From Parablautia muri (lineage in GTDB: Bacteria > Bacillota > Clostridia > Lachnospirales > Lachnospiraceae): a stretch of DNA of 64,000 bases. Under the pieces are notes generated by a model. It saw only the letters and a program-made list of their open reading frames with translations. It had not been told where the DNA came from and did no database searches. The position numbers and the translations under genes are program-made. The stretch is taken from NCBI RefSeq assembly GCF_009917485.1, contig NZ_QZDT01000001.1, positions 1 to 64,000 of the forward strand, given 5' to 3'. This document shows, in pieces, positions 29,410 to 38,395 of this stretch. Position 1 is the first letter of the stretch. Each line of letters begins with the position of its first letter.

Positions 29410-30687
29410 ATGATAGATATTAAATTTTTAAGAGAAAACCCTGATCTAGTGAAAGAAAATATTAGAAAAAAATTTCAGGATGAAAAGATAAAACTTGTAG
29501 ATGAAGTAGTTCAGTTAGATGCCATGAGCCGTAAAGCGCAGCAGGAGGCAGACAATTTAAGAGCTAATAGAAATAAAATATCTAAAGAAATCGGAGCATT
29601 AATGGCTCAAGGTAAAAAAGAAGAAGCAGAAGCTAAAAAGGCAGAGGTTGCTGCTGGCGCAAAGCGTCTTGTTGAATTGGAAGAAGAAGAAAAAGAATTA
29701 AGTGAAAAAGTTACTAAAATTATGATGGTCATTCCTAATATTATTGATCCCAGCGTTCCTATAGGAAAAGATGACAGTGAAAATGTAGAAATTCAAAAAT
29801 ACGGAGAACCTCTTGTTCCTGATTTTGAAATTCCTTACCATACGGAAATTATGGAGAAGGTAAACGGTATTGATTTAGATAGCGCAAGGAAAGTGGCAGG
29901 TAATGGATTTTATTATTTGATGGGAGATATTGCCAGACTTCATTCCGCAGTGATTTCCTATGCCAGGGATTTTATGATTGATAGAGGATTTAACTATTGT
30001 ATACCACCATTTATGATTAGAAGTAATGTAGTTACAGGTGTCATGAGTTTTGCCGAAATGGATGCAATGATGTATAAGATTGAGGGAGAAGATTTATATC
30101 TGATAGGAACATCTGAACATTCTATGATAGGAAAATTTATTGATACAATTGTTCCGGAGGCAGAATTACCCAAAACACTTACCAGCTATTCTCCTTGTTT
30201 CAGAAAAGAAAAAGGAGCTCACGGATTAGAAGAAAGAGGCGTTTATCGAATTCATCAGTTTGAAAAGCAGGAAATGATAGTTGTATGTAAGCCTGAAGAA
30301 TCACCTATGTGGTTTGAAAAGTTATGGCAAAATACAGTTGATTTGTTCCGCTCGATGGATATACCTGTAAGAACGATTGAGTGTTGTTCAGGTGATCTTG
30401 CTGATTTAAAAGTTAAATCATATGATGTAGAAGCATGGTCGCCCAGACAAAATAAATATTTTGAAGTGGGAAGTTGCTCAAATTTAGGTGATGCTCAGGC
30501 AAGAAGATTAAAGATTCGTATTAATGGAGAAAATGGAAAGTATTTTGCCCATACACTGAATAATACAGTAGTTGCTCCTCCCAGAATGTTAATTGCATTT
30601 TTAGAGAACAATTTACAAAAAGATGGATCAATCAAAATTCCGGAAGTATTGCAGCCGTATATGGGTGGTAAAAAAGAAATCAGATGA
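29410..30687 (+). CDS. serS: seryl-tRNA synthetase
   Basis: A class II synthetase charging tRNA-Ser. The N-terminal tRNA-binding coiled coil spans about residues 25-105. Motif 2 is CFRKEKGAHGLEERGVYRIHQF, cut here to its ends: FRKE and RIHQFEK; motif 3 is NNTVVAPPRMLIAFLEN. 425 aa, standard. GGAGG precedes the ATG. The DUF3881 gene follows closely (18 nt) and is probably co-transcribed. Confidence 0.97.
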   Translation: MIDIKFLRENPDLVKENIRKKFQDEKIKLVDEVVQLDAMSRKAQQEADNLRANRNKISKEIGALMAQGKKEEAEAKKAEVAAGAKRLVELEEEEKELSEKVTKIMMVIPNIIDPSVPIGKDDSENVEIQKYGEPLVPDFEIPYHTEIMEKVNGIDLDSARKVAGNGFYYLMGDIARLHSAVISYARDFMIDRGFNYCIPPFMIRSNVVTGVMSFAEMDAMMYKIEGEDLYLIGTSEHSMIGKFIDTIVPEAELPKTLTSYSPCFRKEKGAHGLEERGVYRIHQFEKQEMIVVCKPEESPMWFEKLWQNTVDLFRSMDIPVRTIECCSGDLADLKVKSYDVEAWSPRQNKYFEVGSCSNLGDAQARRLKIRINGENGKYFAHTLNNTVVAPPRMLIAFLENNLQKDGSIKIPEVLQPYMGGKKEIR

Positions 30688-30705
30688 TAATGGGAGGTGA
30701 AATCC

Positions 30706-31587
30706 TTGCATAAATATATGAGAGCCATTGGCTTTAGTAAATTATCGGATAGAAAAGAATTGCAAAAGCTTATAACGGATGTGATTATAGAAGGAACAGA
30801 ACGTAGTTATACTTCAAATGGAAAAGAAACACTTTTGGCTGAATTTTGCAAGGATTTTGGAACATCTATAGGTGTGGCTGTATGCGGTGAATTTGATAAT
30901 GAGGATAAATTTACTTATGATTACTATTTTCCATATTTACGCGGCGTGAACATAAGTTCGGAAGAAGATGTATCTTTAGAAAGGCATGCAGCCCAGGAAT
31001 CCTATGCAGGAGTATGCGATGATGTCAGGATGGGTGTATCAATTATTTTCTATTTGCAGAATATGATACCGTATGTTAAAGCTAAAAATTTAGGGACATT
31101 GCCAATTAGAGGTACAACTCTTACATTATCAGCTTTATCTCTAAAAGGCACAATTATGATGGCTATCAATAAAAGTGAAAAAGATTTGATTAGAAATAAG
31201 CAGGTTTCTATGAATAGAAGCCAACTTTTAAATGCGGCAAGAAAGGGCGATGAAAATGCTATTGAAAGTTTAACACTGGATGATATGGATACTTATACTG
31301 CCATATCTAAAAGAATACAAAAAGAAGACGTTTTCAGCCTGGTGGACACATATTTTATGCCTTATGGGGTAGAATGTGATCAATATTCAATTTTAGGAGA
31401 AATTGCTGATTGTAATTTAATTGAAAATAGCTTTACAAAAGAAGAAGTATATTTAATGACCATTAATTGTAATGATATGATTTTTGATTTGTGTATTAAC
31501 AAAGAAGATGTTTATGGTGAACCTGGTGTGGGCAGAAGGTTTAAAGGTACAATTTGGATGCAGGGGTATATAAATTTTCCAAATTAA
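30706..31587 (+). CDS. DUF3881-like protein of unknown function
   Basis: A soluble 294-residue protein starting LHKYMRAIGFSKLSDRKELQ, which I recall as the DUF3881 family restricted to Clostridia. No catalytic motif or membrane segment is evident; the middle has LPIRGTTLTLSALSLKGTI. The start is probably TTG at 30706 with GGGAGG 8 nt upstream. It has been seen next to serS-type housekeeping genes in this group by recollection; its function is unknown. Confidence 0.7.
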   Translation: MHKYMRAIGFSKLSDRKELQKLITDVIIEGTERSYTSNGKETLLAEFCKDFGTSIGVAVCGEFDNEDKFTYDYYFPYLRGVNISSEEDVSLERHAAQESYAGVCDDVRMGVSIIFYLQNMIPYVKAKNLGTLPIRGTTLTLSALSLKGTIMMAINKSEKDLIRNKQVSMNRSQLLNAARKGDENAIESLTLDDMDTYTAISKRIQKEDVFSLVDTYFMPYGVECDQYSILGEIADCNLIENSFTKEEVYLMTINCNDMIFDLCINKEDVYGEPGVGRRFKGTIWMQGYINFPN

Positions 31588-31588
31588 G

Positions 31589-31617
31589 TTGCCAGAGTTA
31601 AAAGTTTGTGTTAAAAT
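31589..31617 (+). promoter_or_regulatory. promoter of tRNA-Arg
   Basis: TTGCCA, 17 nt, TAAAAT, ending 30 nt before the tRNA. Confidence 0.55.
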
Positions 31618-31647
31618 AACACAGTAGTAAAAACATATTGATAGGTT

Positions 31648-31719
31648 GTTCCCTTAGTTAAATGGATATAACAGGAGCCTCCTAAGCCCCAGTTGTGAGT
31701 TCGATTCTCGCAGGGAACG
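31648..31719 (+). tRNA. tRNA-Arg (anticodon CCT)
   Basis: It has acceptor stem GTTCCCT/AGGGAAC with discriminator G, D-arm GTTA/TAAC with the GG in its loop, anticodon loop CTCCTAA, a 4-nt variable loop and T-arm GTGAG-TTCGATT-CTCGC. CCA is not encoded. The anticodon stem GGAGC/GCCCC contains one A-C mismatch at its third pair. It reads AGG codons. Confidence 0.9.
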
Positions 31720-31724
31720 CTGAA

Positions 31725-31762
31725 AAGGTTGTAAATTCAAGGATTCTTGGATTTACAACCTT
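31725..31762 (+). terminator. terminator after tRNA-Arg
   Basis: A 12-bp stem AAGGTTGTAAAT/ATTTACAACCTT is extended by an inner CAAG/CTTG. A T-rich run follows. It also faces the convergent histidine kinase gene. Confidence 0.85.
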
Positions 31763-31847
31763 CTTTCATTTTTTTTGAAAGTATGGAAATAGATTTTAAT
31801 GTGTGTCTGTATACTGCCAATTTTTCAAAAGACAAATTCGTTTTCAG

Positions 31848-33152
31848 TTATTGGTGGGATGGAAGATTTATATAAAAAACACTTCCCCCTCCAGATGCAT
31901 CTTTAACTCCTATTGTTCCATTATGGGATTTTACAATTTCATAAGCTATGGACAAACCTAAGCCAAAGTGTCCTTTGGTACTTCGCGATTTTTCTACTCT
32001 ATAGAAACGATCAAAAATCCTTTTTTTGTCTTCATCAGAGATACCAATCCCATTATCTGTAACGGAAATACAAAATTGTTCCTTATGATAAGAAAGAGAT
32101 AATTTTATAGATCCTTCTTCCTTTGTATAGCTGATAGCATTGTGCAATAAAATAGAAATAACCTGTCTGATGCGGTCAGCATCGCAGGAACATAATGGTA
32201 AAGTATTTTCCGGAAGGTCAAGGGAAATAGAAATATGTTTTTTCTTTGCAAGGGCTTCAAAAGCTTCACAGGAATTGAGCAGCAGGGTGTCTAATTCTAC
32301 AGGCATCATTCGTACGGAAAATCGTTGGTTATCAGAGCTTGATAAAGTAAGCATGTCCTCAATTAAAGCGGACATACGAAAACCTTCCTGCTTAATGGTT
32401 TCTAAAAAGGAAGATTGTTTGTCAGGAGAAGCTTCCTTACAGGATTCTGCTGAGGAAAGAATAACTGCAAGTGGGGTGCGAAGTTCATGCGAAGCAGATG
32501 CAATAAACTGTGCCTGTTTTTTTTGATTTTCCAAAATAGGTTTTAAAAGCTTTCCGGTAAAAATCCATGAAAAAATACTTAATAAAATGATTGAAACAAT
32601 ATTGATCAAAAGAAATTGTATGCGCTGCCTGAAAATTTGTTTTTCTAATGAGTCAAGAAGCGATAAAATAATGACCTGTAATGTAGAGGAATTTTTATCT
32701 ATTTCTATAACACATGCATAATAATCATTCCCTGTAGAAGTTGAAGTGAAAGTATATTCTATGTGAGTAGAAAAAAGGAAGGTAGATAGGGAATTTTGTT
32801 CAGATAAAACAATAGAATAATAATTTTTAAAAGTATCTATAGCTTCTTCAAAAATAATAGATTTTTCTGAACTATCTGTAAGTATGTTATAAAGATAAGG
32901 AATTCCATTATCCAACACATAAAAAATATAATTTCCCTGTGTTTCCATTCTGGAAAGCCATTCCATGGATATAGTGGATTGACTTTCAAGATTCATAGTA
33001 ATTGTATTCATATCATTTTTAAAGGAATTAAAGTGATTTCTGTGAAGTTCAGCTTCAGAGATATATAAATAAATTAGGGACATACTGACCATAATAGCAG
33101 CCGTAATACCTGCGCATAAAATAGTTAAATCTAAATGTACTTTTTTATACAT
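31848..33152 (-). CDS. sensor histidine kinase (two-component)
   Basis: A membrane kinase with two transmembrane segments (about residues 8-31 and 179-200) around an extracytoplasmic sensor of about 145 residues. The H-box ASHELRTPLAV carries the phospho-acceptor H222. The HATPase domain has the N-box (LLHNAISYT), G1 DNGIGISDED, F-box DRFYR and G2 HFGLGLSIAYEIV. The sensor domain matches nothing I recognise. It is 16 nt downstream of its response regulator. Together they face away from the lipoprotein/transporter cluster at 34-40.6 kb, which is their likely target. Confidence 0.92.
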   Translation of the reverse strand: MYKKVHLDLTILCAGITAAIMVSMSLIYLYISEAELHRNHFNSFKNDMNTITMNLESQSTISMEWLSRMETQGNYIFYVLDNGIPYLYNILTDSSEKSIIFEEAIDTFKNYYSIVLSEQNSLSTFLFSTHIEYTFTSTSTGNDYYACVIEIDKNSSTLQVIILSLLDSLEKQIFRQRIQFLLINIVSIILLSIFSWIFTGKLLKPILENQKKQAQFIASASHELRTPLAVILSSAESCKEASPDKQSSFLETIKQEGFRMSALIEDMLTLSSSDNQRFSVRMMPVELDTLLLNSCEAFEALAKKKHISISLDLPENTLPLCSCDADRIRQVISILLHNAISYTKEEGSIKLSLSYHKEQFCISVTDNGIGISDEDKKRIFDRFYRVEKSRSTKGHFGLGLSIAYEIVKSHNGTIGVKDASGGGSVFYINLPSHQ

Positions 33153-33168
33153 AAGAATTCTCCATTGG

Positions 33169-33840
33169 TTAATCCTGCAGACAATAACCTATTCCGCGAA
33201 TGGTTTTAATTTGCAAACTACTTCCAACGCCGTTTAGGCGTCTGCGCAGAAAATGAATATAATTGTCTAAATTTCCTTCTTCCACATCACTGTCCGGTCC
33301 CCATACTTTTAAAAGAAGAAAATTTCTGGATAAAGTTTGATTTTTTCTTCTTATAAAGGTTTCAAAAAGAGAAGCTTCTCTTTTTGAAAGCGTGCAATTT
33401 CCGGAAGGACCCTGAATACGGTCCTCATTCATATACCAGACAATATCAGAAACTGTAAGGGTATCCGTATTCGTTAAAGTATTAGGACGTCTTATAATAC
33501 AGCGGATTCTGGCAAGAAGTTCCTCTATTGCAAAGGGTTTAACCAGATAATCATCAGCGCCAAGGTCAAGACCCGTTACTTTATCAGATAATGTGCCAAG
33601 CGCCGTTAAAATAATAACAGGTGTTGTGATTCCTTTCTTCCGGAGTAAAGTAAGTACCTGGGTACCTTCCATTAAAGGGAGCATTCGATCTAAGAGTATG
33701 ATATCGTAAATATTCTGTTCCCCATAATAGCAGGCTTCTTCTCCATCAAAACATGAGTCTACAGAAAATCCTTCTCTTTCAAGCTGGAAAGTAAGGCTTT
33801 CATTTAATTGTTTGTCGTCCTCTACAAGTAAAATTCTCAT
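33169..33840 (-). CDS. OmpR/PhoB-type response regulator
   Basis: A receiver domain with EDD acidic pocket and D51 in IILLDRMLPLMEG, conserved K in YLVKPFAIEEL, and a C-terminal winged helix (LSKREASLFETFIRRKNQTLSR, then DNYIHFLRRRLNG and IKTIRGIGYCL). It pairs with the kinase downstream. The divergent intergenic region contains 11-bp-spaced repeats suited to tandem binding of such a regulator. Confidence 0.94.
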   Translation of the reverse strand: MRILLVEDDKQLNESLTFQLEREGFSVDSCFDGEEACYYGEQNIYDIILLDRMLPLMEGTQVLTLLRKKGITTPVIILTALGTLSDKVTGLDLGADDYLVKPFAIEELLARIRCIIRRPNTLTNTDTLTVSDIVWYMNEDRIQGPSGNCTLSKREASLFETFIRRKNQTLSRNFLLLKVWGPDSDVEEGNLDNYIHFLRRRLNGVGSSLQIKTIRGIGYCLQD

Positions 33841-33895
33841 AATTATATCCTCATTTAAACATTATATATTATATTATCACAGAAATCTTTAAAAA

Positions 33896-33968
33896 TTCTC
33901 TAAGGTAGAGATAAATTGAAAATTTGCCTTTTAGAGAAAATTTAGAGAAATTCCTGATAGGATAAAAT
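33896..33968 (+). promoter_or_regulatory. direct-repeat operator and promoter of the lipoprotein cluster
   Basis: TTTAGAGAAAA (33930-33940) is followed immediately by TTTAGAGAAAT (33941-33951), an 11-bp period, about one helix turn. A third copy in inverted orientation, TTCTCTAA, is at 33896-33903. A -10-like TAAAAT lies at 33963-33968, so the second repeat covers the -35 position. Tandem sites of this spacing are typical for activation by OmpR-type regulators. Confidence 0.6.
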
Positions 33969-34007
33969 ACATAAATAAAATTTTTACATAAAACGGAGGA
34001 GAAAATT

Positions 34008-34661
34008 ATGAAAAGAAAAATAATAACTGTTTACGGAAAGAAGTTTACAATTTTGGTTTGTACAATTCTTGCTCTGACAATAACTGGCTGTAGTGAGAAA
34101 TCTGAGGAGTCAGGCATTATTGTGGAGGGGTTAGAAAATCAAGATGAAAATGGACAGGAAGATAATTTAGATAACTTTGAGTCGGATGAAAAAGAATCGG
34201 AAAATGGTGAGGGAGGAGCAAGCGAAGAAGGAAATAAGAAAAATGAAGAAAAAAATGAAGGTGAAGCAAATACAGAGGAAAAAGAAGAAAATACATCTGA
34301 AAAATCTGATAATCATAAGCAGGGAACGGAAATATTAGAAGGTAGTGTCAAAAGTATAGGTGAATCAAGCATTGTAATCAGTAAGACTTTTACGGAAGAA
34401 GGAGAGGGTGACGTTTTAATTGCGTGGGCCCCGGCGGAAGGCAGTGACGAGGAAGTATTAATTACAGTAAATGTTTCCGATACTACAAAATACGAGATTA
34501 GAACGGTTGCAAATGGCGGTGTAAACGGTGATTCTGATGTTACGGTGACAGACGGTTCTATGTCAGATTTATCAGAAAGTAAATCTGTTACACTAACGGG
34601 CCAGTATATTTCTGAAAATGAGTTTCAGGCGGATTTGGTAAGTATTTATAATTTTGTATAG
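34008..34661 (+). CDS. acidic lipoprotein with small C-terminal beta domain
   Basis: A lipoprotein signal peptide ends at LTITGC (C28). A 75-residue Glu/Asn/Asp-rich low-complexity linker follows. The C-terminal ~105 residues (EGSVKSIGESSIVIS... to VSIYNF) look like a small beta-barrel of the DUF5666 kind, by pattern only. Extracellular and membrane-anchored. It is the first gene after the repeat operator and GGAGG precedes its start. No enzymatic role is evident. Confidence 0.75.
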   Translation: MKRKIITVYGKKFTILVCTILALTITGCSEKSEESGIIVEGLENQDENGQEDNLDNFESDEKESENGEGGASEEGNKKNEEKNEGEANTEEKEENTSEKSDNHKQGTEILEGSVKSIGESSIVISKTFTEEGEGDVLIAWAPAEGSDEEVLITVNVSDTTKYEIRTVANGGVNGDSDVTVTDGSMSDLSESKSVTLTGQYISENEFQADLVSIYNFV

Positions 34662-34830
34662 AATTGAAATTGTAAATCAATAAATTGACTTGTAAAGAAT
34701 AGTAGTATTTGATATATAAAGATATAAACTTTATAAAAACAAGATAATAATAAAGAAGAAAACAAACGCTGCCACACTTTGCGAGTCAGTTTATTGTAAT
34801 AAAAATATTGAAAAGAAAGATGGAGGCAAA

Positions 34831-37335
34831 ATGAAACGAATTTTTTCTATTTTATTATTTTTTTCCATGGCAGCTGCATTGGTTTCAGGATGTGGTAATA
34901 ACAAGGATAATTTAGGAGTAGGCACCTCGGATATAGGGGGAGACATAAATACGACAGAGGAAAACAAAAACGGTGACGGAACAAATGGCGCCTCAGGGGA
35001 AAATAACGAAAATACAGCTATGGGCCGCTATGTAGAAACGGCTATTGATTTATCTGAATATTGTATACGTACGGATTCTTTGACGAAATATGAGGATGGA
35101 ACTTTAGTCATACCAGATTATTATAATTCTCCGATTGTATCCAGGGACAATGGAGAAACCTGGGAACCGGAGGGCACGGAATGGTTTACAAAGTTAATGA
35201 AAGAAGATGCCTATATTATGGATATGGCATATGGTCCGGATGGAACCGCTGTTGTTATTTATGATAAAAGTGATGATAATACAGATAGTGAAGATGATTC
35301 AAATACAGATTCCGAAGAAGATCCGGCAGAAACAAAAGATTCGGATAATCAGGATGAGGAATCGGAAAGCGAAGCTTTGGGAGAAAATGAAACGGAAACA
35401 GACAATTCCAAAGAAGATGAATATAGATTAGATCCGGTAGGCTTTATTGTAAAACCTGATGGAACTCAGATACCAATTCAGATTTCAGTTGAAGAAGATG
35501 ACGCCTATATGAGAAATGTATGGGTTTCAGATAAAGGAAGGATTTTTGTAAGTACTCTGGGAACCAATATATATGAAATAAAAGAAGACGGAACTGCAGA
35601 AAAGTTTCTTACCATAGAAGACAGGACGGAATTGATAGCATTTCAGGGAGACCTTATGATAATAGATGGAAGTAGATTCGGAGATTTGATCTTGTATGAT
35701 ATGGAGAAAAAGGAACGGGTGGTAGACGAGGTATTAAATGATTTTGTAAGCGAAAATTATAAGGAGAGAGATGTTTATAATGGCAGTGAATTTTTTGACC
35801 TTTATATATTTCCCGGGGAAGAAGGGGTTATTTATCTTGCAGGGAAAAAAGGATTGCATCGTCACGTAATAGGAGGAAGTACGGTAGAACAAATCATTGA
35901 CGGAAGTCTTTCCTGTTTTAATAATCCTTCCTATTCCCTTCATGGAATGGTAACGCTACCTGATAACGAATTTTTAGCGCTTTTTGGCGGTGGAAAATTG
36001 GTCCGTTTTACATATAATCCTGACATTCCCACAGTGCCAAATGAAAGGGTCAAGGTATATAGTTTAGAAGATAATGATACGGTGCGTCAGGCAATTACGA
36101 TTTACCAGTCAAATAATCCTGAAGTTTATGTGGAATATGAGGTTGGGCTTGGGGAAGGTAATTCTATCACAAGAGATGATGCCCTGAAAAAGTTAAACAC
36201 ACAAATTATGGCAGGCGAAGGGCCAGACCTTCTTGTGTTAGATGATATGCCCATCGATTCTTATATGAGTAAAGGATTGCTTTTGGATTTAAGCGAATGT
36301 TTAAATAGCCTTAATGGGGAAAATGAAATTTTTGAAAGTATTAAAAATGCTTTTAAAAAAGATGATAAAATTTATATGATTCCATGTGAAATACAACTTC
36401 CAATGGTACAGGGGGATGAGAAATATATTTCACAGATGAAAGATATGAAAGGAATTGCAGACGCTTTTGAGGATTTAAGAGAAGATAATGAAGGAAAAGC
36501 ACTAGTGTACGCCTGTACGGAAAAAGGAATTTTGGGAATATTTTCTATGGTGTGCGCGCCTGCATGGAAAACAGAAACCGGAGAATTAAATAAAGAATCA
36601 ATAGAAGAATTTTTATTACAGTGTAAAAGGATTTATGATGCGCAAATGGAGGGCCTACCAGAAAAATTTCTGGAAGATTATGAGCTTAACAACGAAAATC
36701 TGATTGCTTACTATGATACACCAAGAGATAATCCTGATTGGATAAGAAGTCTTGACTGGTTTAATTATTTGAGCGGAAAAATACAAATGGTATGTGGTTC
36801 ATTGACAGATGTCAATGAATATGCGGAATTTAGGTCTATAATGAGGAAAAAGGAATTTGCAGATGATGTATATATGCCCTTAGATGGACAAAGTAAAAAT
36901 ATATTTATCCCAAAAAATCTGGTTGGAATTAGCGCAGCCTCCAATAATATAGAAAGAACAGAGGAATTACTAAAGGTATTGCTTGGAAAGGAAAATCAGT
37001 CTTATTTATTTAAGGGAATGCCTGTCAATAAAGCAGCTTTAGAAGGAGAATTTATAATTGATGAAAAATATGTATCAGAAGAAGGAATCTACAGTTATAT
37101 CGGTGCATCGGATCAGGATGGCATAATGGTTGATTTAGAGGTTTACGTTCTTGATGAAAACCAGCAGCAAGAATTGCGTGACTGGATTGAAAATGTCAAT
37201 ATGCCATATATAGTCGATACGGTATTGGAAGAAGCGGTATACAAAGAAGGGACCAAATATTTAAGAGGAGCTACAAGTTTGGATGAAGCGGTTAAAGCCA
37301 TCGAGCAAAGTGTTGCCATATATATGTCTGAATAA
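34831..37335 (+). CDS. lipoprotein: propeller-like N-part fused to family 1 solute-binding protein
   Basis: The lipobox LVSGC puts the lipid-anchored Cys at residue 21. Residues about 65-400 contain an Asp-box-like SRDNGETW (104-111) and repeated short-strand segments suggesting a beta-propeller. This part is interrupted by a very acidic insertion (about 146-198). From about residue 405 it is a sugar-type extracellular solute-binding protein (RQAITIYQSNNPEVYVEYEV, GEGPDLLVLDDMPIDSYMSKGLLLDL). At 834 aa it is about twice the usual length. Two permeases follow, so it probably feeds them; the ligand is unknown. Confidence 0.8.
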   Translation: MKRIFSILLFFSMAAALVSGCGNNKDNLGVGTSDIGGDINTTEENKNGDGTNGASGENNENTAMGRYVETAIDLSEYCIRTDSLTKYEDGTLVIPDYYNSPIVSRDNGETWEPEGTEWFTKLMKEDAYIMDMAYGPDGTAVVIYDKSDDNTDSEDDSNTDSEEDPAETKDSDNQDEESESEALGENETETDNSKEDEYRLDPVGFIVKPDGTQIPIQISVEEDDAYMRNVWVSDKGRIFVSTLGTNIYEIKEDGTAEKFLTIEDRTELIAFQGDLMIIDGSRFGDLILYDMEKKERVVDEVLNDFVSENYKERDVYNGSEFFDLYIFPGEEGVIYLAGKKGLHRHVIGGSTVEQIIDGSLSCFNNPSYSLHGMVTLPDNEFLALFGGGKLVRFTYNPDIPTVPNERVKVYSLEDNDTVRQAITIYQSNNPEVYVEYEVGLGEGNSITRDDALKKLNTQIMAGEGPDLLVLDDMPIDSYMSKGLLLDLSECLNSLNGENEIFESIKNAFKKDDKIYMIPCEIQLPMVQGDEKYISQMKDMKGIADAFEDLREDNEGKALVYACTEKGILGIFSMVCAPAWKTETGELNKESIEEFLLQCKRIYDAQMEGLPEKFLEDYELNNENLIAYYDTPRDNPDWIRSLDWFNYLSGKIQMVCGSLTDVNEYAEFRSIMRKKEFADDVYMPLDGQSKNIFIPKNLVGISAASNNIERTEELLKVLLGKENQSYLFKGMPVNKAALEGEFIIDEKYVSEEGIYSYIGASDQDGIMVDLEVYVLDENQQQELRDWIENVNMPYIVDTVLEEAVYKEGTKYLRGATSLDEAVKAIEQSVAIYMSE

Positions 37336-37402
37336 ATAGTGTAAAAAACATTAAAAGCTTAAAGGAGCCAAAAATGCTGCGCTAGAGTTCCTAAATGTTT
37401 CA

Positions 37403-37428
37403 GAGAATGCCCAAATATGGGCATTCTC
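37403..37428 (+). promoter_or_regulatory. 10-bp hairpin between the binding protein and permease genes
   Basis: GAGAATGCCC and GGGCATTCTC form a perfect stem with a 6-nt loop and no U-run. It probably tunes or stabilises mRNA so that the binding protein is made in excess over the permeases. Confidence 0.55.
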
Positions 37429-37525
37429 CATACAGATTGAAAGTCTATAGTACAGATGGATAGAAGTTGGTGTAAAAAGCAGATTTATGCCTCTGTAATG
37501 TAAGACAGCTATAGGGAGAAGGTAA

Positions 37526-38395
37526 ATGAATAAAAGTAAAAATTTGATTTCATTTCTAATATTTATAGCTCCCAGTTTTTTAGGGGTAATTATTTTCGTT
37601 TTAATGCCTTTTGGTGACGTGTTGAAAAGATCTTTTAGTACTGCAATAACAGGTCAGTTTGTAGGTGTGTCCAATTACAAAACGATTTTTCAAAATCAGG
37701 CATTTTTGCTTGCGGTAAAAAATACATTACGGTTTACTTTTATTTGTATACCTCTTCTGGTGGTGATAGGATTTTTGATTGCGTGGCCATTAAGTAAATT
37801 GAAAAATGCAGGAATCATAAAGTCAATCTATTTATTTCCCCTTGCAATGCCAACAGCAACTATTGTTTTGGTTTGGAAAATGGTCTTTTATAAACAGGGA
37901 TTTTTAAATATTCTTCTTACAAAGATTGGGGAGTGGTTGGGAACCTGGGGAATGATACAGACAGATTATCTGGATACGGAGGCTGCTTTCTGGGTGCTGG
38001 TATGCAGTTACATATGGAAAAATACAGGGTATACCGTGGTGTTATGGCTTGCAGGGATAGCGGGAATCCCCGCAGAGTTTTTAGATGCGGCAAAAGTGGA
38101 TGGAGCAGGCAGTATACAAAGAATATGGTATATTGTTTTGCCCAATCTCAAGGGAAGTTTATATACGATCGTTATTTTATCTTTTTTAAATTCCTTCAAA
38201 ATATACAGAGAAGCATATTTGGTAGCAGGTGCCTATCCTCACAAAAGTATATATCTGTTACAGCATACTTTTAACAATTGGTTTGTAAACTTAGAGCTTG
38301 ACAAAATGGCGGCAGCGGCAATATGTACCGGAGGATTTTTATTTATCATTATTCTGTTGTTGCAGAAAATGTGGGATAGGGATGAAGCGTCATGA
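37526..38395 (+). CDS. sugar-type ABC permease 1 (MalF-like)
   Basis: A membrane permease of the CUT1 class with six hydrophobic segments. The EAA loop that docks the ATPase reads EFLDAAKVDGAGSIQRIWYI, followed by VLPNL. Length 289 aa is normal. It overlaps the second permease by 4 nt (ATGA), so the two are translationally coupled. Its ATPase partner is not in this cluster. Confidence 0.92.
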   Translation: MNKSKNLISFLIFIAPSFLGVIIFVLMPFGDVLKRSFSTAITGQFVGVSNYKTIFQNQAFLLAVKNTLRFTFICIPLLVVIGFLIAWPLSKLKNAGIIKSIYLFPLAMPTATIVLVWKMVFYKQGFLNILLTKIGEWLGTWGMIQTDYLDTEAAFWVLVCSYIWKNTGYTVVLWLAGIAGIPAEFLDAAKVDGAGSIQRIWYIVLPNLKGSLYTIVILSFLNSFKIYREAYLVAGAYPHKSIYLLQHTFNNWFVNLELDKMAAAAICTGGFLFIIILLLQKMWDRDEAS

